Shown here: one piece after another, positions 1-7,254 of the stretch
Layout of the letters: each line of letters opens with the position of its first letter
Numbering within the stretch: the stretch's first letter is position 1
Assembly: GCA_020047875.1 (NCBI GenBank)
Contig: JAIFNE010000163.1
Span: 1-9,173 of the forward strand
From: Hydrogenophaga sp.
Lineage (GTDB): Bacteria > Pseudomonadota > Gammaproteobacteria > Burkholderiales > Burkholderiaceae_C
Reading direction: 5' to 3'
DNA: 9,173 nucleotides
Notes under the pieces: model-generated
What the model was told of the DNA's origin: nothing
What the model saw: the letters and a program-made list of their open reading frames with translations, nothing else
Databases searched by the model: none
Position numbers and translations under genes: made by a program

Positions 1-52
1 CTGTAGCCTCTGGCAGTTTGTCCGGAGCCACATGCCCACCCCAAGGATCACC

Positions 53-143
53 ATGCGCAAACTCAAAGACGTCCTGCGTCTCAAACTCAACACCGACCAA
101 AGCCACCAACAAATAGCCACTGCCCTTGGTATCGCCAAAGGCA
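53..143 (+). mobile_element. istA: IS21-family transposase IstA, N-terminal fragment (truncated)
   Basis: The ATG at 53 follows an AAGGA ribosome-binding site at 43-47. It opens a reading frame starting MRKLKDVLRLKL, continuing SHQQIATALGIAKG. This matches the N-terminal helix-turn-helix of IS21-family IstA transposases (MRKL..VLRLK then S.RQIA..LGI.KG), which bind the insertion-sequence ends. The match covers about 30 codons. IstA is normally several hundred residues with a DDE integrase core, so the rest is missing. After codon 30 (near 142) the DNA becomes antisense coaX sequence, and the frame runs 16 meaningless codons to a stop at 191-193. Positions 1-52 are probably the untranslated left part of the element; its terminal repeat would lie outside the window. 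The family call is good; the exact element cannot be named. Confidence 0.75.
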
Positions 144-660
144 GGTGGGCACATGCAGGCCGGCCGTGCCCGATTCGAGCGCGCGCAACATGATGTCGTG
201 GCCGGGCAGGATGATGCCGCCCAGGAAACGGCCGCTGGCGTCGATGGCCTCCACCGTGACCGCCGTGCCCACCATCACCACCACGCAAGGCTGCTGACGG
301 TTGCTTGCGAGAAGGTGCTGCAGGGCACCGATCATGGCCACCCAGCGGTCCGAGCCCAGGCGCGCCGGGTGGTCGTAGCCACTGGCCAGGCCGGCCTCCG
401 ACAGGCCGGACACCACCCACTGCGGCGTGGTGTCCCACAACTCCATTTGTTCCTCAGCTCGAGCTTGACCGCGTCGCTCGCCACCACACATCCCAGCATG
501 CGGTGTGGCACCGGCAAGGCGGCCCAATCGCCTTCAGCCAGGGTTTCGATGTTCTTGTGGATCGCACGCCATGGGCCAGCACGCGTGCGCCCTGCTGCGG
601 GCTGTCGTACATCGCCCACTTCAGGCGTGTGTTGCGCACGTCCAGAGCCAGAAAAGTCAT
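144..660 (-). pseudogene. coaX: Type III pantothenate kinase, frameshifted and 3'-truncated remnant
   Basis: Intact CoaX phosphorylates pantothenate in the first step of coenzyme A synthesis. The copy starts at 660 with MTFLALDVRNTRLKWAMYD, aligning with the phosphate-binding DxGNTR start, but the invariant glycine is arginine. Homology then changes frame twice. Near 561-570 it moves to a frame reading HKNIETLAEGDWAALP and MLGCVVASDAVK. Near 452-461 it moves to one reading EEQMELWDTTPQWVV, GYDHPARLGSDRWVAMIGA, GTAVTVEAIDASG and ESGTAGLHVPT. Both shifts have the same sense, each equal to one lost base or two gained. Homology stops at the VPT codons (144-152), roughly 60% of the usual ~250 residues, against IS21 DNA. 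Its start is 47 nt beyond the amidase stop. It cannot make a working kinase as read, so another pantothenate kinase gene is expected elsewhere. Sequencing error could explain the frameshifts but not the truncation. Confidence 0.85.
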
Positions 661-684
661 GCGCGCATTACATGACCAAGGAGC

Positions 685-702
685 GGCTGGGGTTTCCCAG
701 CC
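685..702 (-). other. Short stem-loop between amidase and coaX remnant
   Basis: GGCTGGG (685-691) pairs with CCCAGCC (696-702) around a 4-nt loop, just beyond the amidase stop codon at 708-710. Read on the minus strand it is followed by GCTCCTTGG rather than a run of T, so it lacks the U-tract of an intrinsic terminator. It may be a weak 3'-end stabiliser or chance in GC-rich DNA. Confidence 0.25.
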
Positions 703-707
703 CCACT

Positions 708-2117
708 TCACCCAGCCAGGCGGGGGCGAGGAATGGGGTGCCGTTGCTCGTAGGCCCGCGCGGCGCGCAAGACCAGCGCATCGCCAAACATCGGCCCGAC
801 GAGTTGCAAGCCGATCGGCAGGCCTTCCCGCGTGAGGCCACAAGGGATGGTGCAGGCCGGCTGCTGCGTGAGGTTGAAGGGGTAGGAAAACGGCGTCCAG
901 CCCAGCATGGCCTCGGGCGCCATGGGCGTGTGCCCGGCGGGCCGGGCGTCGAACGCGGGCACAGCCACCGCGGGTGTGACCAGCAGATCGAAACGCTGCA
1001 TGAACTGGCGCATTTGCGAACCCAGCGCGCCACGGCGCTGGTGGAGCTGCTGCACCTGCAATGCGCTGTGACGCGAGCCGATCTCGGCCTGGGCCCGGAA
1101 GTCGGGATCGGTCCGCGCCTGCTGTTCGGGTGTGAGCGTGTTCCACACCGTCCAGGCGCCCAAAAACCACAGGCCGGTGCTGATGTCCAGCGGGTCCGCG
1201 AAGCCGGGGTCCACCTGCTCCATGATGGCACCCAGGTCAGCCAGTTGTTGCACAGCCGCATCGACGGCGGCGGCCACCTCGGGGTGCACGTTCTTCGCGT
1301 AGCCCAGCGTGGGCGAGTAGGCGATGCGCCAGCCGCGAATGCCGTCGTCCAGCCCCTGCAGGTAGTCCGTGTCGTCGGATGGCAGCGATGTCCAATCGCG
1401 CGCGTCCGGCGCTTTCAACACGTTCATCATCAGCGCCGCATCGCGCACGTTCATGGTGTGCGGGCCCAGGTGGGCCACGCTGCCAAACGGCGACAGCGGG
1501 TAGGCGGGCACGCGGCCAAAGCTCGGCTTCAAACCGAAGTTGCCGCAGAAGGCGGCGGGAATGCGCACACTGCCCGCGCCATCGGTGCCTACGCTCAGTG
1601 GGCCCATGCCGGCCGCCACAGCCGCAGCGGCGCCACCGGACGAGCCGCCCGGCGTTTTGGCGGTGTTCCAAGGGTTGCGGGTTATGCCGGTCAGCGGCGA
1701 ATTGGTCTCGCCCTTGCAGCCGAATTCGGGCGTTGTGGTTTTGCCCAGCAGCACCGCGCCGGCCTCGCGCAGTCGGGCGGTGGCGGGGGCATCCACGTCC
1801 CAGGGCTGGCTCGGGTCGACGGTACGGCTGCCTCGCAGCGTGGGCCAGCCTTTGGCGAGGATGAGGTCCTTGATGGAGGTGGGCACACCGTCGAGCGGAC
1901 CGCAGGGCGCGCCTTGTTGCCAGCGGGCTTCGCTGGCGCGCGCGCTGGCCAAGGTGTCTTCGTGCGCCACGTGGCAGAAAGCGCGCAGTGTGGGGTTGTG
2001 CTGGTCGATGCGGGCCAGCACGGCCTGTGTGGCTTGCACGGGCGAGGCCTGTCCGCTGCGGTACAGGTCCAGCAACTGGGAAGCGGTGCAATCGGCCAGG
2101 TCGTTGGGTGTGCTCAT
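708..2117 (-). CDS. Amidase-signature family hydrolase
   Basis: A 469-residue enzyme of the amidase-signature family, which hydrolyses C-N amide bonds with a Ser-cisSer-Lys triad. All three residues are visible: K83 in PTSIKDL, cis-Ser S159 in GGSSGG, and nucleophile S183 in GTDGAGSVRIPA. The 24-residue gap between the two serines is the family norm. Length is typical for a stand-alone amidase. No signal peptide or membrane segment is seen, so it is probably cytoplasmic. Start: the ATG at 2117 has GAGG eight bases upstream, and this site overlaps the stop codon of the M81 gene, 10 nt away. That suggests coupled translation. The middle Gly common in GTDGGGS is Ala here, a mild variation. The family also contains GatA, but no GatB or GatC neighbours are present, and the context is a peptide importer plus peptidase. 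It more likely acts on a small amide or peptide delivered by the transporter. Exact substrate unknown. Confidence 0.93.
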   Translation of the reverse strand: MSTPNDLADCTASQLLDLYRSGQASPVQATQAVLARIDQHNPTLRAFCHVAHEDTLASARASEARWQQGAPCGPLDGVPTSIKDLILAKGWPTLRGSRTVDPSQPWDVDAPATARLREAGAVLLGKTTTPEFGCKGETNSPLTGITRNPWNTAKTPGGSSGGAAAAVAAGMGPLSVGTDGAGSVRIPAAFCGNFGLKPSFGRVPAYPLSPFGSVAHLGPHTMNVRDAALMMNVLKAPDARDWTSLPSDDTDYLQGLDDGIRGWRIAYSPTLGYAKNVHPEVAAAVDAAVQQLADLGAIMEQVDPGFADPLDISTGLWFLGAWTVWNTLTPEQQARTDPDFRAQAEIGSRHSALQVQQLHQRRGALGSQMRQFMQRFDLLVTPAVAVPAFDARPAGHTPMAPEAMLGWTPFSYPFNLTQQPACTIPCGLTREGLPIGLQLVGPMFGDALVLRAARAYEQRHPIPRPRLAG

Positions 2118-2127
2118 GGGCTGGGCC

Positions 2128-3651
2128 TCAAGGTGTGCGCCGCGTGGTGGCGGGCAGCTTTTTCCAGGGCAGGTCGGCCGGGTTGGCGGCCATCGGGCCA
2201 GCGGCCTTGGCCACGATGACGCGCGATGCGATGGGCGTGAAGTCGGCGCGGAAATGGTTCGAGCTTTTCACCACGATGAGCTTCAAGGCCTCGGGCGTGA
2301 TGCCCACCATGCGCAGCAGCTCGCGGTCCAGCAGCTGCATCTTGCCGCTGACCACAGCCACCAGCACGCCGTCGATCTCCAGGCAGGCGCTGGCACCCAG
2401 CTCCACCGTGAGGCCCGTCATCATGGGGCCCTTGATCACACAGCGCCCGTCGCTCACCGCGCGCACGGTGAAGCGGCCTTGCACTGGGGCATCGCTGGGC
2501 TGGCCGGTGTAGGTGGGCACCGCAAGGCCAAGTGACAGATCGAGCTGTGCCCCGACGCCAGCGGCCACCGCCGCCTGCGCAGCCTCGGGGTCGAACAACA
2601 GGCCCAGCGCCACGCGGCCCGGGAAGCGCTGGCCCGCGTGCTGTTGCAACAATGCGTGCAACATGCCGGTGGTGTTGCTGTCGCCACCAGCGCCAGGGTT
2701 GTCCTGGGTATCGGCCAGCACCACCGGCTTGTCGGCACTGCCGGCCAGGTCCAGCGCTGCCTCCACCGCCTCGCGTGCGTCCAGCCAATCGGGCCGCCAC
2801 TGCGTGGGTTCGGCCACGCGCTTGTAGAGCAGCTCGCCAGCGAGTTGCGCTTGTTCGCCATACCCCCACACCACCGCGCCACACTCGGCGAAGTCGGCTG
2901 CGGGGAAGCCCATGCAGAAGCTCAAATTGGCGCCGTGGTCGCCGTCGAGCGCGCGCAGGTAGGCGTAGAGCGTTTGTGCGGGCTCCATCCAGGTGCTTTG
3001 TGCATTGAGCGGGATGAGGAAGGGCAGGCGACGCCAGAACAGCGCCTCGCTCCGGCCCAGGGCCAGGCGGCGTTGCAGCAACTCGGCCGCCAGCGCACCG
3101 GTGTCGGCCATGTCCACGTGCGGGTAGGTGCGGTAGGCCACCAACGCGTCGGCCTCGCGCAGCATGCGCTCGGTCACGTTAGCGTGCAAATCGAGGCTGG
3201 CCACGATGGGCAGGTCGGGCCCCACCAGGGCGCGCAGGCGGCCGAGCAGTTCGCCCTCGCTGTCGTCGGCATGTTCGGCGACAGCGGCGCCATGCAGATC
3301 GAGGTAAATCGCATCCAGGCCCTGCGCAAGCGCGGCGTACACGTCTTCGAGGATGGCGACTGCGATGCGTTCAAACGCATCTTGCGTGACGTAGGAGGAA
3401 GGCGTGGCACCTGCCCAGGCCGAAGGCAGCAGCGTCCAGCCGTTGCGGCGCGCGGCCTGGATGAAGCCACCCACCGGGATGTTGGCCTCGGCAAGTTGCT
3501 CCACCATGGCTGAGCCGCGCACATAGGCGGGAAAGGCCTCGCCGGTCTGGAAGGCCGCCCAGTCGGCCAGGCTGGGGGCAAAGGTGTTAGTTTCGTGCTG
3601 GTAGCCGGCGATCAGGATGCGGGGGGGGATGCGGGAGGAATGGCGGGTCAA
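2128..3651 (-). CDS. M81 family (MlrC-like) metallopeptidase
   Basis: A 507-residue protein with the layout of the M81/MlrC family: an N-terminal domain to about residue 300 and a C-terminal MlrC domain from about 308. Visible motifs are HETNTF (19-24), DLHGA (118-122), DLHAN (154-158), YPHVD (176-180) and DNPGAGGDSNTTG (317-329). By family knowledge the Asp and His residues of these motifs bind the catalytic zinc. The namesake MlrC cleaves linearised microcystin peptides, but most members lie in bacteria without that pathway and their substrates are unknown. No signal peptide, so cytoplasmic. The start is a TTG at 3651-3649, supported by GGAG seven bases upstream; the next in-frame Met is residue 49, beyond HETNTF. 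The TTG shares bases with the TGA stop of the ATPase gene (TTGA), implying coupling. A run of eight C lies at codons 9-11. Family confidence is high, substrate unknown. Confidence 0.92.
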   Translation of the reverse strand: MTRHSSRIPPRILIAGYQHETNTFAPSLADWAAFQTGEAFPAYVRGSAMVEQLAEANIPVGGFIQAARRNGWTLLPSAWAGATPSSYVTQDAFERIAVAILEDVYAALAQGLDAIYLDLHGAAVAEHADDSEGELLGRLRALVGPDLPIVASLDLHANVTERMLREADALVAYRTYPHVDMADTGALAAELLQRRLALGRSEALFWRRLPFLIPLNAQSTWMEPAQTLYAYLRALDGDHGANLSFCMGFPAADFAECGAVVWGYGEQAQLAGELLYKRVAEPTQWRPDWLDAREAVEAALDLAGSADKPVVLADTQDNPGAGGDSNTTGMLHALLQQHAGQRFPGRVALGLLFDPEAAQAAVAAGVGAQLDLSLGLAVPTYTGQPSDAPVQGRFTVRAVSDGRCVIKGPMMTGLTVELGASACLEIDGVLVAVVSGKMQLLDRELLRMVGITPEALKLIVVKSSNHFRADFTPIASRVIVAKAAGPMAANPADLPWKKLPATTRRTP

Positions 3652-5279
3652 AGGGTGTCTCCGGGCGGCGTGATCGGCGCCGCAAAGTCATGGCCGGGTG
3701 CGGCCTCGAACAGGCGCCGTGTGTAGTCTTGTTGGGGGTTGGCGTACAGCTCGGCCGTGCGCCCCTCTTCGACAATGCGGCCTTGGTGCATGACGATGAC
3801 GCGGTCGCACAGTTGGGCGGCCACGCGCAGATCGTGCGTGATGAACAGCAGCCCCAGGCCCAGCTCGGCCTGAATGTCGCGCAGCAAGGCCATGATCTGC
3901 GCCTGCACGCTCACATCCAGCGCGCTCACCGCCTCGTCTGCCACCAGCACCTTGGGCTTGCAGGCCAGCGCGCGCGCGATGGCCAGGCGCTGGCGCTGCC
4001 CGCCCGAGAACTGGCTGGGGTAGCGCTGCAGGCCTTCACGCGGCAGGCGCACCTGATCCATCAGCCGCGCGGCCAGGGCTTCGGCTTCGGCACGCGGAGT
4101 GCCGAAGTTGAGCGCGCCTTCGATCAGCGCCTCGCCCACGCGCATGCGCGGGTTGAGCGAGCGGTTGGGGTCTTGAAATACCACCTGCACGCGGTTGCGC
4201 AGCGGGCGCAGGCGGTTCTCCTTGAGTCGGGCCACTTCGGCATCGCCCCAGAACATCTTGCCCTCGGTGGGTTCGATCAGGCGCATCAGGCAGCGGGCCA
4301 GCGTGGATTTGCCCGAGCCCGATTCGCCCACGATGCCCACGGTTTCGCCTGCGCGCACCCCCACGGTAGCGGCCTCCAGCGCGCGGATCTTGCGGGTGCG
4401 GCCCATCCAGTCGTGGGCGCTGTAGGTTTTGCCCACCGCCTCGCCACGCAACAAGGGCGCGCCCACCGGCTCGGGCCGGGGCGCGGGCGGGGTGATGGAG
4501 GGCACTGCGGCCAGCAGCATGCGGGTGTACTCGGCCTGGGGGCGCAAGAGCACGTCGTCGCGGCTGCCCTGCTCCACCGCGCGGCCCTGGTGCATCACCA
4601 GCACCTCGTCGGCGATGTCGGCCACCACGCCCATGTCGTGGGTGATGAACAGCACCGCGCTGCCCTGCTCCTGCTGCACTTGCTTGATGAGGGCGAGGAT
4701 TTCGCGCTGGGTGGTCACGTCCAGCGCGGTGGTGGGCTCGTCGCAGATGAGGAGGGCCGGCTTGAGGATGACCGCCATGGCGATGACGATGCGCTGGCGC
4801 TGGCCGCCGCTCAACTGGTGCGGGTAGCTGCGCGCCATGCGTTCGGGATCAGGCAATTTGACGCGCGCAAACATGTCGAGCACGGCCTGCCGCCGCTTGG
4901 CGGCGGGCCAGTCGGTGTGGGTGCGCAGCAGTTCGTCCACCTGGTCGCCGCAGGTCATCACCGGGTTGAGTGCGGTCATGGGCTCCTGGAACACCATGCC
5001 CATGGCCTGGCCGCGCAGCTCGCGCAGGCGGGCGGGCGAGGCCTGCAGCAAAGCTTCGCCCTTGAGCGCAATGCCGCCACCCGCCACCCGCAGCTCGCGC
5101 GGCAGCAGGGCCATGACGGTGGTGGACATGACCGACTTGCCCGAACCCGATTCGCCCACCACACACATCGTGCGCCCAGGAGCGATGGACAGGCTCACAC
5201 CGTCCACCGCCAAGGCGCGATCGGCGCCAGGCGGCAGCGCCACTTGCAGGCGCTCAATCGAAAGAACTGCGTCGCTCAT
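3648..5279 (-). CDS. Peptide ABC importer, fused double ATPase (DppD-DppF type)
   Basis: A 543-residue protein with two complete ABC ATPase domains in tandem, powering peptide/nickel-family uptake through the two permeases upstream. Domain 1: Walker A GESGSGKS (42-49), Q-loop FQEP, signature LSGGQ (157-161), Walker B LLICDE (176-181), switch H214. Domain 2: Walker A GESGSGKS (318-325), FQDP, signature FSGGQ (424-428), Walker B VLVADE (444-449), H482. All catalytic residues are present in both halves, so both sites should be active. Each half ends with the YTRxLxxAxP motif of oligopeptide ATPases. The fused design resembles GsiA (glutathione importer) and YejF of E. coli. Start: ATG at 5279 (MSDAVLSIERLQV), two bases after the DppC-type permease stop; no strong ribosome site is visible, so it probably relies on coupling. 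The open frame continues upstream to 5570 but there it is only the shadow of the permease gene. Confidence 0.95.
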   Translation of the reverse strand: MSDAVLSIERLQVALPPGADRALAVDGVSLSIAPGRTMCVVGESGSGKSVMSTTVMALLPRELRVAGGGIALKGEALLQASPARLRELRGQAMGMVFQEPMTALNPVMTCGDQVDELLRTHTDWPAAKRRQAVLDMFARVKLPDPERMARSYPHQLSGGQRQRIVIAMAVILKPALLICDEPTTALDVTTQREILALIKQVQQEQGSAVLFITHDMGVVADIADEVLVMHQGRAVEQGSRDDVLLRPQAEYTRMLLAAVPSITPPAPRPEPVGAPLLRGEAVGKTYSAHDWMGRTRKIRALEAATVGVRAGETVGIVGESGSGKSTLARCLMRLIEPTEGKMFWGDAEVARLKENRLRPLRNRVQVVFQDPNRSLNPRMRVGEALIEGALNFGTPRAEAEALAARLMDQVRLPREGLQRYPSQFSGGQRQRLAIARALACKPKVLVADEAVSALDVSVQAQIMALLRDIQAELGLGLLFITHDLRVAAQLCDRVIVMHQGRIVEEGRTAELYANPQQDYTRRLFEAAPGHDFAAPITPPGDTL

Positions 5280-5281
5280 GC

Positions 5282-6154
5282 TCAGACACGCTTTGCAAAT
5301 TTGGGGTCCAGCACGTCGCGCAGACCATCGCCCAGCAGGTTGATGGCCAGCACCGTGGGCACCAGGAACATGGCGGGGAACAACACGTTGCCCGGGTACT
5401 GGCTGAACTGCACGCGGCCTTCGGCCATGATGTTGCCCCAGGTGGGCACGTCGGCCGGCAGGCCCAGGCCCAGGAAGCTCAGGATGGCTTCGGTCAGCAC
5501 CGCGCTGGCGGCAATGAAGGTGCCCTGCACGATCAGGGGCGCCAGTGCGTTGGGCAGGATGTGCCGCCACAGAATGGTGGGCGTGGGCGTGGCCAGGGCT
5601 TTGGCGGCCTCCACGAATGGCTCTTCGCGCAGGCTCAACACCAGCGAGCGCACCAGCCGCGTCACCCGCGGAATCTCGGGCACGGCAATGGCCACCACCA
5701 CCGTCCAGAGCTGCGCGCCCAGCGCCGCCACCAGGGCAATGGCCAGCAGGATGGCGGGGATGGCCATGAGGCCGTCCATGAAGCGCATCAAGACCGCGTC
5801 CACCGCCCGGAAGTAACCGGCCAGCATGCCGAGCAAAGCCCCCAGCGCCACCGCCACCGTGGCGGTGAACAGGCCCACCAGCAGCGACACGCGGGTGCCA
5901 TAGACCACTCGGCTGTAGATGTCGCGCCCGGCGTTGTCGGTGCCCATCCAGAAGGTGTGAGGCACCGCCTCGCCGGTGGGCAAGGCGAACTCGCCACGGA
6001 CGCCCGAGGCGGTGTTAATGTGGTTGAAGTCCATGGCCGAAGGCTCGACCGTACCCAGCCACGGCGCGGCCGCAGCGATGACCAGCAGCAGCCCCAGCAC
6101 CACCGTGCCGAAGCGGATGGCGTTGTTGCGCCAGAGTTTTTGGAGGATGCCCAT
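5282..6154 (-). CDS. Peptide/nickel-family ABC transporter permease (DppC type)
   Basis: A 290-residue inner-membrane protein, normal for DppC/OppC permeases. One hydrophobic segment lies near residues 13-33, then a periplasmic stretch ending in MGTDNAGRDIYSR (70-82), the family hallmark. Further membrane segments are near 91-113, 128-156, 205-227 and 256-275. The EAA loop that contacts the ATPase is at about 182-201, reading VEAAKALATPTP then RHILPNALAP; the usual glycine (EAAxALG) is alanine (A188). It pairs with the DppB-type permease to form the channel. The ATG at 6154 is separated by one base from the stop of that gene, with AGG nine bases upstream. Its stop is two bases before the ATPase start. 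Confidence 0.94.
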   Translation of the reverse strand: MGILQKLWRNNAIRFGTVVLGLLLVIAAAAPWLGTVEPSAMDFNHINTASGVRGEFALPTGEAVPHTFWMGTDNAGRDIYSRVVYGTRVSLLVGLFTATVAVALGALLGMLAGYFRAVDAVLMRFMDGLMAIPAILLAIALVAALGAQLWTVVVAIAVPEIPRVTRLVRSLVLSLREEPFVEAAKALATPTPTILWRHILPNALAPLIVQGTFIAASAVLTEAILSFLGLGLPADVPTWGNIMAEGRVQFSQYPGNVLFPAMFLVPTVLAINLLGDGLRDVLDPKFAKRV

Positions 6155-6155
6155 G

Positions 6156-7109
<954 letters not shown>

Positions 7110-7161
7110 ACGCGCCCTCCCTGGCAGTGAAGATCAAAACCGGAGCGAAGCCAATCCAGCA

Positions 7162-7199
7162 GACACCAGCCGGCCCGTCTCTGCCGGACGGCTGGTGTC
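7162..7199 (-). repeat. Inverted repeat between binding-protein and permease genes
   Basis: GACACCAGCCG (7162-7172) and CGGCTGGTGTC (7189-7199) form a perfect 11-bp stem with a 16-nt loop, about 55 nt beyond the binding-protein stop codon. A smaller element, CCCC-ATTGC-GGGG (7201-7213), lies beside it. On the minus strand the stem is followed by TGCTGGATTGG, with no U-tract, so full intrinsic termination is unlikely. In ABC importer operons such structures after the binding-protein gene often shield its mRNA from 3' decay and raise its expression over the permeases. That role is inference here. Apart from this and the GGGAGG ribosome site, nothing else is seen in 7110-7254. Confidence 0.6.
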
Positions 7200-7254
7200 G
7201 CCCCATTGCGGGGGGATTGTGGCCACGGGCCGCGGGCAAGCGACGGGGGTGGCG

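Noticed and set aside
708..2117. GatA subunit of the tRNA amidotransferase
   Set aside because: No gatB or gatC next to it, and the gene is coupled to a peptide importer and peptidase; a general amidase is the better call.
126..2219. Plus-strand open frame of 697 codons
   Set aside because: It lies antisense to coaX, the amidase and the end of the M81 gene. Its translation is rich in Arg, His, Gly and Ala without recognisable motifs, as expected for a shadow frame in high-GC DNA.
5280..5570. 97-residue N-terminal extension of the ATPase
   Set aside because: This segment overlaps the C-terminal coding part of the DppC-type permease in another frame and has no homology; the ABC domain begins right after the ATG at 5279.
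3690..5816. Plus-strand open frame of 708 codons
   Set aside because: Antisense to the ATPase and permease genes, whose motifs are complete; low-complexity composition and no domain, so a shadow.
7162..7199. Rho-independent terminator after the binding-protein gene
   Set aside because: The stem is strong but no T-run follows on the transcribed strand, so it was listed as an inverted repeat only.
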